Shown piece after piece: positions 50,067 to 62,400 of a stretch of 64,000 nucleotides of DNA. Within the stretch, counting starts at the first letter, position 1, and every line of letters starts with the position of its first letter. Below the pieces are notes generated by a model. That model did not search any database. It had not been told where the DNA came from and saw only the letters and a program-made list of their open reading frames with translations. Both the position numbers and the translations under genes were made by a program. Source of the stretch: Cellulomonas terrae (GTDB taxonomy: Bacteria > Actinomycetota > Actinomycetes > Actinomycetales > Cellulomonadaceae); assembly GCF_007990265.1 (NCBI RefSeq), contig NZ_BJWH01000019.1, positions 1 to 64,000 of the forward strand. Direction: 5' to 3'.

Positions 50067-50164
50067 CCGCCCGCCGCACGCATTCCTGTGGGCGCCGCCT
50101 CGTAGACTGAGGGCGACGTCCGTACCCGTCACGACCTAAGGAGCGCACGGCGCACGCCGAGCAC

Positions 50165-51163
50165 ATGGTTGAGTCCACTTCCGCAGCGCGTACCTCCGCC
50201 GCACCCGCGCGCGTCGAGCACAGGATCAGCGTCCCCTCCGAGGTCTCGATGGTCGAGCTGCTCGGGTTGCGGGACGAGGTCCTTCGGACCATCGAGTCGG
50301 GGTTCACCGGCGTCGACATCCACGTCCGTGGCAACGAGGTCACCCTGGCCGGCCCGGTCGGTGACGTCGCGCTGGTGTCGCGGCTCGTCGACGAGCTCGT
50401 CGAGATGGCCGCCGGCGGCACCCCGCTCACCGCCGAGGTGGTGACCCGGTCGGTCGCCATGCTGACGGCCGTGTCGAGCGCCCGGCCCGCCGACGTCCTG
50501 TCCTTCAACATCCTCACCAGCCGCGGGCGGACCATCCGCGCCAAGACGTCCGGGCAGAAGGACTACGTCGACGCGATCGACCGGCACACCGTGACGTTCG
50601 GCATCGGGCCCGCGGGCACCGGCAAGACGTACCTGGCGATGGCCAAGGCCGTGCAGGCGCTGCAGGACCGCACGGTGCACCGGATCGTGCTCACCCGGCC
50701 CGCGGTCGAGGCGGGGGAGCGGCTCGGGTTCCTGCCCGGCAACCTCTCGGACAAGATCGACCCCTACCTGCGTCCGCTGTACGACGCGCTGCACGACATG
50801 GTCGACGCCGAGTCGATCCCGCGGCTCATGGAGGCGGGGACCATCGAGGTCGCACCGCTGGCCTACATGCGCGGACGCACCCTGAACGACGCGTTCATCA
50901 TCCTCGACGAGGCGCAGAACACCTCCGTCGAGCAGATGAAGATGTTCCTGACGCGCCTCGGGTTCGGCTCGAAGGTCGTCGTCACCGGCGACATCACGCA
51001 GGTGGACCTGCCGTCGTCGCAGACCTCGGGCCTGCGCGTGGTGGAGCAGATCCTGCAGGGCGTCGACGACGTCTCGTTCTGCCGGCTGACGTCCTCGGAC
51101 GTGGTCCGGCACCGGCTGGTCAGCGAGATCATCGACGCGTACGCGCGCTGGGACAGGAGCTGA
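50165..51163 (+). CDS. PhoH-like ATPase
   Basis: 332 residues. The N-terminal region ([36 protein letters not shown]) is KH-like; the P-loop domain has [16 protein letters not shown] (Walker A), [20 protein letters not shown] and [42 protein letters not shown] (Walker B and sensor). The conserved order phoH-ybeY-corC-era argues for a role in RNA or ribosome maturation rather than phosphate starvation. A -10 box TAGACT is at 50103-50108, with a leader of about 50 bases. Confidence 0.93.
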   Translation: MVESTSAARTSAAPARVEHRISVPSEVSMVELLGLRDEVLRTIESGFTGVDIHVRGNEVTLAGPVGDVALVSRLVDELVEMAAGGTPLTAEVVTRSVAMLTAVSSARPADVLSFNILTSRGRTIRAKTSGQKDYVDAIDRHTVTFGIGPAGTGKTYLAMAKAVQALQDRTVHRIVLTRPAVEAGERLGFLPGNLSDKIDPYLRPLYDALHDMVDAESIPRLMEAGTIEVAPLAYMRGRTLNDAFIILDEAQNTSVEQMKMFLTRLGFGSKVVVTGDITQVDLPSSQTSGLRVVEQILQGVDDVSFCRLTSSDVVRHRLVSEIIDAYARWDRS

Positions 51164-51170
51164 GGCGGCC

Positions 51171-51623
51171 GTGAGCGTCGAGGTCAACAACGAGTCCGGG
51201 TACGACGTCGACGAGGCGGAGTTCGCCGCGCTCGCGCGCTACGTGCTGGACGAGATGCACGTGCACCCGCAGACCGACCTGTCGATCCTGCTCGTCGGGA
51301 CGGACGTCATGACGGACCTGCACGTCAAGTGGATGGACGAGCCCGGGCCCACCGACGTGCTGTCGTTCCCGATGGACGAGCTGCGCCCCGGACGCGAGGG
51401 GGACGTGACCCCCGCCGGCCTGCTCGGCGACGTGGTCCTGTGCCCCGAGGTCGCCGCGCAGCAGGCGCGCACCGCGGGTCACTCGACTGCCGAGGAGCTG
51501 CTCCTCCTGACCACGCACGGGATCCTGCACCTGCTCGGCTACGACCACGCCGAGCCGGAGGAGGAGAAGGAGATGTTCGCCCTCCAGCGCCGGCTGCTGC
51601 TGACGTTCCTGGCGTCCCGATGA
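51171..51623 (+). CDS. ybeY: Endoribonuclease YbeY
   Basis: 150 residues. [16 protein letters not shown] is the H-x3-H-x5-H zinc site of this metalloenzyme, which matures 16S rRNA 3' ends and helps ribosome quality control. [30 protein letters not shown] is the other family signature. The TGA overlaps the next ATG (ATGA at 51620), so the operon is coupled. Confidence 0.96.
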   Translation: MSVEVNNESGYDVDEAEFAALARYVLDEMHVHPQTDLSILLVGTDVMTDLHVKWMDEPGPTDVLSFPMDELRPGREGDVTPAGLLGDVVLCPEVAAQQARTAGHSTAEELLLLTTHGILHLLGYDHAEPEEEKEMFALQRRLLLTFLASR

Positions 51624-52954
51624 CGGACGTCCCCGTCGCGCTGCTGGTCCTCGTCGCGGCGCTCGGCATCGCCACGGCCGCGGCGCTGTCCGCGGGCGAG
51701 GTGGCCGTCGTGCGCGTCTCCCGGGCGGCGGTCTCCGAGCTCGTCGTCGAGCGGAACCCCGCGGCGGACCGTGTCCGCGCCCTGGCCGAGCACCCCGCAC
51801 GGGTGGCGTCGGCCGCTGCCTTCGTGCGTCTGCTCGCCGAGATGACGGCGACGGTCTGCATCACGCTCGTCGTCGCGTCCGGTGACCTCCCCTGGTGGGC
51901 GGTGCTGCTCGTCGCGGTCGCCGTCTGCGGTCTCGTGGCGTTCCTGCTGGTCCGCGCGAGCCCGCGCACCCTCGGCCGACGGCACCCCGTCGCCGTCGTG
52001 ACCCGCCTCTCGCGCGTGCTCGTGGCCGTGACCGCCGTCGCCGGCCGGCTGGGCGCCGCCGGGCGGCCCGGTGCCGGGTCGGCCGCCGAGGAGGAGGACG
52101 AGCTGCGGGACATGGTGCAGCGTGTGAGCGAGTCGGACGTCATCGAGGACGAGGAGCGCGAGATGTTCCGGTCCGTCCTCGAGCTCGGCGAGACCCTCAC
52201 GCGCGAGGTCATGGTCCCCCGCACGGACATGGTGACCGCGGCCGAGGACACCCCGCTGCGCAAGGCGCTCGCGCTCCTGCTGCGCTCCGGGTTCTCCCGG
52301 GTGCCGCTCGTCGGCGACTCCGTCGACGACCTGCGGGGCGTGCTCTACCTCAAGGACGTGGTCGGGCGGTTGCCGATCGCCCCCGCGGGTCGGTCGGACC
52401 GCCAGCAGCAGGAGGCGATGCTCGACGCGCCCGCGTCGTCGCTCGCGCGGCCCGCGGTGTTCGTCCCGGAGTCGAAGCCCGTCGACGAGCTGCTGCGCGA
52501 GCTGCAGAGCGGCTCGTCGCACATGGCGATGGTCGTCGACGAGTACGGCGGCATCGCCGGCCTGGTGACCATCGAGGACGCGCTCGAGGAGATCGTCGGC
52601 GAGCTGACCGACGAGCACGACCCGTCCGCCCCCGTCGTCGAGGAGCTGGGCGACGGCGTCTTCCGGGTCCCCGCGCGCTTCGGCCGGGACGAGCTGGGCG
52701 AGCTGTTCGACCTCGAGGTGGACGACGAGGACGTCGACACCGTGGGTGGTCTGTTCGCCAAGGCGCTCGGCAAGGTCCCCCTCCCCGGCTCCGCCGGCGA
52801 CATCCACGGGCTGCACCTGGTCGCCGACCGTGTCGAGGGCCGCCGCCGGCGGCTCGCCACGGTGCTGGTCAGCATGGCCGAGAGCACGGACCGACCGACG
52901 GACACCCCCACACCGGGCCGCGCCCCGACCGACACCCACGGAGCCACCCGATGA
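51620..52954 (+). CDS. CorC/HlyC-family membrane protein (CNNM domain, CBS pair)
   Basis: 444 residues from ATG 51620. An N-terminal DUF21/CNNM membrane domain with three to four helices is followed by a CBS pair ([37 protein letters not shown] and [50 protein letters not shown]). A CorC_HlyC FAD-like C-terminal domain ([22 protein letters not shown], then [17 protein letters not shown]) closes the protein. Family members transport or regulate Mg2+/Co2+. The stop overlaps era by 4 bases. Confidence 0.93.
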   Translation: MTDVPVALLVLVAALGIATAAALSAGEVAVVRVSRAAVSELVVERNPAADRVRALAEHPARVASAAAFVRLLAEMTATVCITLVVASGDLPWWAVLLVAVAVCGLVAFLLVRASPRTLGRRHPVAVVTRLSRVLVAVTAVAGRLGAAGRPGAGSAAEEEDELRDMVQRVSESDVIEDEEREMFRSVLELGETLTREVMVPRTDMVTAAEDTPLRKALALLLRSGFSRVPLVGDSVDDLRGVLYLKDVVGRLPIAPAGRSDRQQQEAMLDAPASSLARPAVFVPESKPVDELLRELQSGSSHMAMVVDEYGGIAGLVTIEDALEEIVGELTDEHDPSAPVVEELGDGVFRVPARFGRDELGELFDLEVDDEDVDTVGGLFAKALGKVPLPGSAGDIHGLHLVADRVEGRRRRLATVLVSMAESTDRPTDTPTPGRAPTDTHGATR

Positions 52955-53865
52955 CCTTCCACTCCGGATTCGCCTGCTTCGTCGGGCGCCCCAACGCCGG
53001 CAAGTCGACGCTGACCAACGCGCTCGTCGGCCAGAAGGTCGCCATCACGTCCGGGCGCCCGCAGACGACGCGGCACACCGTGCGCGGCATCGTGCACCGG
53101 CCCGACGCGCAGCTGATCCTCGTCGACACCCCGGGCCTGCACCGCCCCCGGACCCTGCTCGGCGAGCGGCTGAACGCCCTGGTCAAGGACACGCTCACCG
53201 AGGTCGACGTGGTCGGCTTCTGCCTGCCGGCGGACCAGCGGGTGGGTCCGGGCGACCGGTTCATCGCCGAGCAGATGTCTGAGCTGGCGCGCGACGGCCG
53301 CGGGACGCCCGTGGTCGCGGTCGTCACCAAGGCGGACCTGGTGGGCAAGGGCAAGCTCGCGGAGCACCTCATGGCCGTGCAGGCGCTGGGGGAGTGGGCG
53401 GACATCGTGCCCGTCTCGGCGACGTCGGGGTACAACGTGGACGTGCTGGAGAACGTGCTGGTCGGGCACCTCCCGGAGGGCACCCCGCTGTACGCCGAGG
53501 GCGAGCTCACCGACGAGCCCGAGGCGGTCATGGTCGCGGAGCTGGTCCGCGAGGCAGCGCTGGAGGGTGTGCGCGACGAGCTGCCGCACTCGCTGGCCGT
53601 GGTCGTCGACGAGATCGTGGCCCGCGACGAGCCCGCCGCGAACGGGGTGCCCATGCTCGACGTGCGCGTGCACCTTTTCGTCGAGCGGGACAGCCAGAAG
53701 GCCATCATCATCGGCAAGGGCGGCGCTCGGCTGCGCGACGTCGGCAGCCAGGCCCGCCGGGGGATCGAGGCCCTGCTCGGGGCCCGCGTCTACCTGGACC
53801 TGCACGTGAAGGTGGCCAAGGACTGGCAGCGTGACCCGAAGCAGCTCGGGAAGCTGGGCTTCTGA
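52951..53865 (+). CDS. era: GTPase Era
   Basis: 304 residues. GRPNAGKSTLTNALVGQKVAITSGRPQTTRHTVRGI (G1 and G2), VDTPGLHRPR (G3), VTKADLVGKGK (G4) and VSATSGYNVDVLENVL (G5) form the Ras-like domain. The C-terminal KH domain has IIIGKGGARLRDVGSQARRGIEALLGARVYLDLHVKVAKDWQRDPKQLGKLG. Era binds the 3' end of 16S rRNA during 30S assembly, matching ybeY upstream. ATGA overlap with corC-like gene. Confidence 0.98.
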   Translation: MTFHSGFACFVGRPNAGKSTLTNALVGQKVAITSGRPQTTRHTVRGIVHRPDAQLILVDTPGLHRPRTLLGERLNALVKDTLTEVDVVGFCLPADQRVGPGDRFIAEQMSELARDGRGTPVVAVVTKADLVGKGKLAEHLMAVQALGEWADIVPVSATSGYNVDVLENVLVGHLPEGTPLYAEGELTDEPEAVMVAELVREAALEGVRDELPHSLAVVVDEIVARDEPAANGVPMLDVRVHLFVERDSQKAIIIGKGGARLRDVGSQARRGIEALLGARVYLDLHVKVAKDWQRDPKQLGKLGF

Positions 53866-53867
53866 GC

Positions 53868-55457
53868 ATGCTGAGATCGGGTGGGCGCACGGTGTCTCGC
53901 GTGCGCGCGGACGTGGACCGGCACGTGGGCCGGTCCTACCGGGTCGCCGCGAGCACGGCCCTCGGCGTGGTGATCCTGGCGGTCCTGGGTGCCGTGATGG
54001 GACCGCAGTGGGACCCGGTGCCGCTGGCCGACCCGCTCGTCGTGGAGACGTCGTCGACCGCCATCGGCTCCGCAGCGCCCGTTCCGGAGTACGACGTGCG
54101 GACGTCCGTCGTCTCGGTGCGGCTCGACGGCGCGACCGTCGAGGCCCAGATCAGCGAGCCGGTCGGGCTCGACGGTCCCAAGCCCGGGGTCGTGTTCGTG
54201 CACGGCGCCGGCACCGGGCGCTTCGACACGGCCTTCCTCGCGCAGGCCCGTGCGCTGGCGGCGTCCGGGATCGTCGCGATGGTGCCGAACAAGCGGCTCG
54301 ACACGTACACCACCCGGCACCGCGACTACGTGCTGATGGCCGCGGACTACGAGGCCTCGGTCGAGGTGCTGCAGTCCTACCCCGGGGTCGACCCCGAGGG
54401 CGTGGGCATCTACGCGGAGAGCGAGGGCGGCTGGATCGCGCCGGTCATGGCCGCTGAGGACCCGTCGATCGCGTTCGTCGTCCTCGTGTCGTCGCCGGTG
54501 GTGCCGCCGCGCGAGCAGGCCGCGTTCGCGGTCGACTCCTACCTACGCAACACCGGCGTGCCGCACGGGGTGTTCCGCGCGATCCCGCGGGCCGTCGGCA
54601 TGTCGCTGCCCGGCGGCGGGTTCGAGTACGCCGACTTCGACGTCGCCCCGTACCAGCGCGAGATGCGCCAGCCGGTGCTCGTCGTCTACGGCACGGGTGA
54701 CGCGTCGATGCCCGTGATCCAGGGTGCCGAGCAGGTCCTCCAGGACACGGCGGTCGCCGGGAACGGTGACGTGACCGTGCGCTACTACGAGGGCGCGAAC
54801 CACGGCATCCGCGTCGGCGGTGAGGTCGCCCCGACGTTCCTGCGCGACCTGTCCGGTTGGGTGCTGGGCCTGCCCGCGACCGGCGACGCCGAACCGCGGG
54901 TCGCCGGGGCCCAGCCCGTCCAGACGTACGTCGCGGAACCCGTCCCCGAGCCTCGCTGGTTCGGGGACGGCGACGTCGTCCTGGCGCTCGCCATCGCCTC
55001 GGTGGCCCTGATCGTGCTCGGTCCGCTGGCCGTCCTGGTCGCGCGCGGCGTCGAGGAGGCCACCGACCGGGTGCGCCGCCGTCGCGGAGCTGCCGTGACC
55101 GTCGCGGGGCCGCGGTTCGCGCGCGGGGTGCTGCCCCGGCTGCTCGCCCTGGGCGCCGGTGCGATCGGCACGGTGCTCGGGCTGGTCTGGTACATCGTCG
55201 CGGTCGCACGCCTCGCGCTCGACTACCAGCGCGACGACCTCGTCGTGCAGGGCGGTTGGGTCGTGGTGCGGGTCCTGGGTATCGCGGTGGTCGTCGTGGG
55301 GGTCCTGCTGCTGCGACGGTGCCGTCGGATCCGCCTCGCCGGGCAGGTCCCGGCGCCCGGGGTCGTGCGGACCACCGTGCTGTGGTCGGGCGTCATAGGC
55401 TCCGTCCTACTGCTCGTCATCCTGGCCTACTGGGGCGTGTTCCAGCTCGGGATCTGA
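53868..55457 (+). CDS. Membrane-attached alpha/beta hydrolase-like protein
   Basis: 529 residues. One N-terminal transmembrane helix (TALGVVILAVLGAVMG) is followed by an extracytoplasmic alpha/beta hydrolase: GVVFVHGAGTGRFDT (oxyanion loop), GIYAESEGGWIAPVMAA with a serine in an ESEGG nucleophile elbow, VLVVYGTGDASMP (acid), YYEGANHGIR (His). Three to four C-terminal helices (VLALAIASVALIVLGPLAVLVA, GAGAIGTVLGLVWYIVAV, VVRVLGIAVVVVGVLLL, SGVIGSVLLLVILAY) end the protein. It is likely a surface esterase or peptidase; the substrate is unknown. It follows era by 2 bases in the operon direction. Confidence 0.78.
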   Translation: MLRSGGRTVSRVRADVDRHVGRSYRVAASTALGVVILAVLGAVMGPQWDPVPLADPLVVETSSTAIGSAAPVPEYDVRTSVVSVRLDGATVEAQISEPVGLDGPKPGVVFVHGAGTGRFDTAFLAQARALAASGIVAMVPNKRLDTYTTRHRDYVLMAADYEASVEVLQSYPGVDPEGVGIYAESEGGWIAPVMAAEDPSIAFVVLVSSPVVPPREQAAFAVDSYLRNTGVPHGVFRAIPRAVGMSLPGGGFEYADFDVAPYQREMRQPVLVVYGTGDASMPVIQGAEQVLQDTAVAGNGDVTVRYYEGANHGIRVGGEVAPTFLRDLSGWVLGLPATGDAEPRVAGAQPVQTYVAEPVPEPRWFGDGDVVLALAIASVALIVLGPLAVLVARGVEEATDRVRRRRGAAVTVAGPRFARGVLPRLLALGAGAIGTVLGLVWYIVAVARLALDYQRDDLVVQGGWVVVRVLGIAVVVVGVLLLRRCRRIRLAGQVPAPGVVRTTVLWSGVIGSVLLLVILAYWGVFQLGI

Positions 55458-55530
55458 CCAGGGTCGACCGCACGGCGGTTCGCGTTGTGTACGAAGCGCT
55501 CACGTACGGCACGATGTGCGCCGATGATCT

Positions 55531-55552
55531 GAACGGTCCACCAGGACCGTTC
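55531..55552. other. Inverted repeat ahead of the signalling operon
   Basis: GAACGGTCC (55531-55539) and GGACCGTTC (55544-55552) form a perfect 9-bp inverted repeat with a 4-base loop, 18 bases before GTG 55571. It may end the preceding transcript, act in the leader, or serve as a repressor site. Confidence 0.45.
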
Positions 55553-55570
55553 CCAGGACGAGGGGGTCGC

Positions 55571-56476
55571 GTGCGCACGTCGTGGGGTTCGGCCACCGAC
55601 CGCGGCCTCGTCCGCGAGGTCAACGAGGACGCCCTCCTCGCCTACCCGCCGGTGTTCCTCGTCGCCGACGGGATGGGCGGTCACGACGCGGGCGACCTCG
55701 CGAGCCGCATCGCGGTCGAGGAGTTCGCGCAGCTCGCGGGGCAGGCGGCGGCCACGGCCGACGACGTGCACGCGTGCTTCGACCGGACCGCCGCGCGCAT
55801 CCGCACCGAGTTCACCGGAGGACGCCAGGGCGGCACGACCGTCGCCGGGGTCGCGGTGACCGAGCACGACGGCGGCTCCTACTGGCTCGTCTTCAACGTC
55901 GGCGACTCCCGCGTGTACCTCTGGTCCGCCGACGTCCTCGAGCAGATCAGCGTGGACCACTCGGTGGTCCAGGAGCTGCTGGACCTGGGCGAGATCGACC
56001 TGACCGAGGCGGAGACGCACCCGGAGCGGCACGTCCTGACCCGCGCCCTCGGCACCGGGGACCCGCCGGAGCCCGAGTACTGGCTGCTGCCCGCCGGCCT
56101 CCACGACAGGCTGCTGATCTGCACGGACGGGCTGACCCGGGAGGTCGGAGACGACGACCTCGCCCGCGTCCTCGCGGAGACGGCGGACCCGCAGGACGCC
56201 GCCGCGCACCTGGTCCGGCTCGCGCTCGAGCACGGCGCACGGGACAACGTGAGCGCGGTCGTCGTCGACGTCGCCACGTCCGCCGGCGCGCACGACGACG
56301 TCCACATCACCGTGCCCCGGACCGGGGCGGAGCTGGGTCCCTACGTGTGGGACGAGATGCTCAACGGCGTCACGGTCCCACGCCGCACCCGGACGGCCAC
56401 CCGGCCGATCCCGCGCGTGACCCCCGGATCGAGCACGCCGGACCCGAACCCATCGAACGAGGAGCTCCCGTCATGA
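55571..56476 (+). CDS. PP2C-family Ser/Thr protein phosphatase
   Basis: 301 residues from GTG 55571 after GAGGGGG. Signatures: GSATDRGLVREVNEDALL, VFLVADGMGGHDAGDLASRIAVEEF with Asp metal ligands, FNVGDSRVYLW, DRLLICTDGLTREV and ARDNVSAVVVDV. It dephosphorylates Ser/Thr sites and probably reverses the kinase encoded two genes later. A disordered tail (from about residue 240) is rich in Thr, Pro and Arg. ATGA overlaps the FHA gene at 56473. This is the first gene of a tight operon. Confidence 0.93.
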   Translation: MRTSWGSATDRGLVREVNEDALLAYPPVFLVADGMGGHDAGDLASRIAVEEFAQLAGQAAATADDVHACFDRTAARIRTEFTGGRQGGTTVAGVAVTEHDGGSYWLVFNVGDSRVYLWSADVLEQISVDHSVVQELLDLGEIDLTEAETHPERHVLTRALGTGDPPEPEYWLLPAGLHDRLLICTDGLTREVGDDDLARVLAETADPQDAAAHLVRLALEHGARDNVSAVVVDVATSAGAHDDVHITVPRTGAELGPYVWDEMLNGVTVPRRTRTATRPIPRVTPGSSTPDPNPSNEELPS

Positions 56477-57842
56477 GCGTGCCCGAGTACTCCGCCGGCG
56501 ACTGGACGGCCGTGGTGCGCCCCGGGTTCGTGGCGCTGCTGGGCGCCGGGTCCGCCGAGTCCACCGTCCGTGCGCTCTGGCAGGACAGCGGCGAGGGCGT
56601 GTTCGCGGCTCTGGCCCTGCTGGCGCGGGACGGGTTCGGGGGTCTGCCGCCGTTCGCCGTCGTGTCCGTCGACGGTCGGCGGGTGCACGCCGCGCTGCGG
56701 GGTGACGTCGAGGTCGTCGTCGACGTGGACGGCCGGCAGGAGGTGTGGCGCTCCGGCGAGGTGAGCACCTGGACCGAGCGGGTGCTCGACGGGGTGGCCG
56801 ACGTCGCGGTGCAGGCCGACGGAGCGCCCGTCGACGCGCCGAGCCTCCCGCTCGCGGACGGGATCGCCCTCGCGTCGCGCGTGCGGCTCGCCCTGACCGC
56901 GCGTGACGTCCCCGAGGTGGTGCCGACGACGGCGCCCGCGACGAACCCGGTCGGGGTCGAGGCTCACGCCGTGGAGCCGGTCACCGCCGTGCCTGTCGCC
57001 GCCGAGGAGGCCGAGGCCCCGCCGGTCGCCGACGAGCCGGTCGAGCCCGCCGTCGTCGAGGCGGAGCTGCCCGACGAGGTCGGGTCCTCGTCGACCGGGA
57101 TCGTCGACGCTGTCCCGTGGGCGACCTCGGCGCACGACCCGGACTCGGTGCCGACCGCCCGGGTCGTCGACGTCGTCTCGTGGGACGAGCCGACCGAGGT
57201 CGAGCTCGTCCCCGTCGCCACCGCGGACACCGATGCCGACGAGGACGCCGACGTCGCGGACGCCGGGGCCGACCGGCAGGACCTGTCGGGCGTCGTGGCT
57301 GCGGCCGAGTCGTTCCTGACCTCGCCGTTCAGCCCGCGCGGGACGGACGCGCCGGTCGCCCCGCTGCCCGTCGGGGGCGCGTCGCTGGACGACCACGACG
57401 GCCTGACCATCCTGTCCACGGACCTCGCCGAGATCCGCGAGCAGCTTCCGTCGTGGGCCACCGACGAGGTCCCCGGACCGTTCCGGACCCCTCCGGTCGC
57501 CGGCCCGCCCGCACGCCTGGTGCTGTCGACGGGGCTCGTCGTCCCGCTCGACCGCGCCGTGCTGCTGGGTCGCGCACCGCAGGTCGCCCGCGTGACCAAC
57601 CGCGAGCTCCCGCGCCTGATCACGGTGCCGAGCCCGCAGCAGGACATCTCCCGCACCCACGCCGAGGTGCGCGTCGAGGGTGAGCACGTCGTCGTCACGG
57701 ACCTGGACTCCACGAACGGCATCCACGTGACGCGCCCCGGTGAGGGCGCCCGGCGGCTGCACCCGGGGGAGCCCAGCGTGGTCGGCGTGGACGAGGTCGT
57801 CGACCTCGGCGACGGGGTGACGTTCTCGGTGGAGCGGGGTTC

Positions 57843-57846
<4 letters not shown>
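56473..57846 (+). CDS. FHA-domain protein
   Basis: 457 residues. The N-terminal 140 residues form a small domain (VVRPGFVALLGAGSAESTVRALWQDSGEGVFAALALLARDGF), then an acidic Val/Glu/Asp/Ala-rich linker of about 200 residues. The FHA domain is at about residues 350-450: VPLDRAVLLGRAP, DISRTHAEVRVEGEHVVVTDLDSTNGIHVTR, containing the GR, SxxH and N-G-residues that bind phosphothreonine. It reads out phosphorylation by the adjacent kinase. GTGA overlap with the kinase gene. Confidence 0.93.
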
Positions 57847-59401
<1,555 letters not shown>

Positions 59402-59405
<4 letters not shown>

Positions 59406-62400
59406 GGTGGCGGGCGGCGCGCTCGCGGGTGACCACGGCGGCGGCCGTCGTCACCGTCCCCGTGCTCGTGCTGGTGCTGGCGCTGCTCGACCAGGGCTTC
59501 CCGCTCGCCCGCCTGGACCTGAACGACGGCGGGGTGTGGCTGACCGCGACGAGCAAGCTGCAGCTGGGCCGCTACAACGCGCAGGTCGAAGAGCTCAACG
59601 GCGGTCTCTCGGCGACGGGGAGCACGTTCGACGTCCTGCAGGACGAGGGCGACGTGCTGCTGGTCGAGCCGGGGTCGATCGCGGTGGTCGACCCGGCGTC
59701 CGTCACGCTCACCACCCAGGTCCCCGTCCCCGGCGCGGACGTGTCGATGGCCGCCGGAGTCGTGGCTGTCGTCGACCCCGACGGGAACGTCTGGGTCCGG
59801 CCGATCTCCGAGCTGGACACCCTGCGGATCGCGACGGACACCCCGGACGTCGAGCTCGGTGACGGGGGTGCGGCCGTGGTCGCGCGCAGCGGTGCCGTCC
59901 TGGCGGTCGCGCCCGAGGACGGGGCGGTGACGCGTGTCGACCTGGTGGACGGTGCGGCACGGAGCACGCCGCTGGGGTCGCTGGGCGCCGGTCCCGTCGA
60001 CCGGCTGACCGCCGTCGGTGACGCGCCCGTCGTGCTGTCGGACAGCACCGTCCGGACCCTCGACGGCGAGGTGGAGCTCGAGGGCGACGACCTCGCGCTC
60101 CAGCAGCCGGGGCCGGACTCCTCCCGTGCGCTCGTGGCCAGCCGCACGGCGCTGCTGGAGGTCCCGCTCGACGGCGGGGCCGTGGTGGAGCACCCCACCG
60201 AGGGGTCGGGCGTGCCCGCCGAGCCGGTGCAGGTGGGCCGCTGTGCGCACGGTGCGTGGGCGTCCGCCGTCGGCTCGTACCTGCAGCTCTGCGAGGGTGA
60301 CGACGCCGAGGTCAGCAACCTCCAGGAGATGTCCAGCGCGGACGTGCTCGCGTTCCGCGTGAACCGGCAGGTCGTCGTGCTGAACGACACGCTGCGCGGC
60401 CGCCTCTGGATGCCGCTGCAGGACACCGACCTGCGGGTGCCGGACTGGACGCAGATCGAGCCGGAGGAGCAGCCCGACGAGGCCCAGGAGGAGACCGAGA
60501 CGTCGGACACCACCCAGGACGTCGTCACGGAGTGCTCCACGGAGTCGGCCCCGCCGACCGCCGCCGACGACGAGTTCGGCGTGCGACCCGGCCGGACGAC
60601 GATCCTGCCGGTGATCGACAACGACTCGTCGTCGGACTGCGGGATCCTCGTCATCTCCGAGTTCGACCCGCTACCGACCGAGTTCGGCCGGGTCGAGGCG
60701 ATCTACGGCGGGCGCGCTCTGCAGGTGGCCGTCGCCGAGGGCGCGACCGGGACCGCCGAGCTGACGTACACGATCACCGACGGCAACGGGAACAACGCTC
60801 CGTCGACCGCGCGCGTCGTGCTCACCGCCCGCGACAGGTCGCTGGACTCGCCGCCCGTCCAGCTGCGGACCGGGTCGCTCCAGGTCGAGCAGGGCGGGCA
60901 GGCCGACCACCAGGCTCTCGCCGACTTCCTGGACCCCGACGGTGACGACCTGGTGCTCGTCGGTGCGACGGCGGACCCCGCGGCGGGTTCGGTCCGGTTC
61001 CGGCAGGACGGCTCCGTGACTTTCCGGGCCGACGGCGGCCGGCTCGGCCGCACCAGCGTGACCCTGCTCGTGTCCGACGGGACGTCCACGACCGAGGGGC
61101 GGCTCGACGTCGACGTGCGGCCCACGGGCTCGCTGGCTCCGCAGATCGACCCGGTGCACGCCGTGACCTACGTCGACCAGCCCGTGACGCTCCACCCGCT
61201 CGACGCGGTGCGCAGCGCGTCCGCCGAGCCGCCACGCCTCGCGGGCATCGAGGAGGTCCCCGGCACCACGATCACGACCGACCTGCAGGGTGGCACGTTC
61301 ACGTTCAGCGCCGCGCGTGCCGGCAGCTACTACGTGAAGTTCCTCGTCTCGGCCCCGCCGCAGCAGGCGACCGGTCTGGCGCGGATCGACGTGCGCGTCT
61401 GGCCGGAGACGGACCAGCCCCCGATCGCGGTCCGCGACCAGGCGTTCCTGCCGGCAGACGGCGAGGTCACCATCGACCCGCTGGCCAACGACGCCGACCC
61501 CGCCGGCAAGGTGCTGGTCCTGCAGTCGGTCGACGCGCCCGAGGGGCTGCGGGTCGCCATCCTGGAGCACCACCTGGTGCAGATCTCGTCGGAGCGGACC
61601 CTCACGGCTCCGGTGGCGCTGCGCTACACGGTCTCCAACGGGCAGGACAGCACCGTCGGCGAGATCATCGTGCACCCGGTGCCCCCCTCCTCGACGTCCC
61701 AGCCCCCCGTCGTGCCCAACGTCGAGGTGGACGTGCGGACCGGCGGCGTCGTGACGATCCCGGTCCTCGACGGCGCCTACGACCCCGACGGCGACCGGCT
61801 CACGCTCCGCAGCCAGCTCGCCGAGCCGTTGCCCAGCGGGCAGGGGCTGCTGTTCGTCTCGGGCGACGTGCTGCGCTACCAGGCGCCCGACGAGCCCCTC
61901 ACCGCGCGGGCGACGTTCGAGGTGGAGGACGCCACGGGCAACCTGACCGCCGCCACGGTGACCGTCCGCGTGCACGCGTCGGACGCCAGCGCGAAGGCAC
62001 CGCCACGGCCGAAGGACCTGGTGGCACGCGTCTTCCAGGGCGACACGGTCCGCATCTACGTCCCGCTCGTCGGGATCGACGCCGACGGCGACGGCGTGAC
62101 GCTGCTCGGCATCGCGTCGTCCGCGCTCCGCGGACGCGTCACGGCGACGGGCGCCGACTGGCTGGAGTACCAGGCGTTCCCCGACGAGGTCGGCACCGAC
62201 GAGTTCACCTACGCCGTGGAGGACTGGGTGGGGCAGCGTGCGGTCGCCACCATCCGCGTCGGCATCAGCACACGGCCCGGCGACTCCGCGACCGTCGTGG
62301 CACGCGACGACGAGGTCACGGTGAAGCCGGGGCAGCGCGTCGAGGTGCGGGTGCTCGCGAACGACGTCGACTCCAGCGGCGGCGACCTCACGCTGGAGCC

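Noticed and set aside
47705..50083. Long minus-strand frame antisense to dnaJ and rsmE
   Set aside because: No recognisable domains; both plus-strand genes have clear homology.
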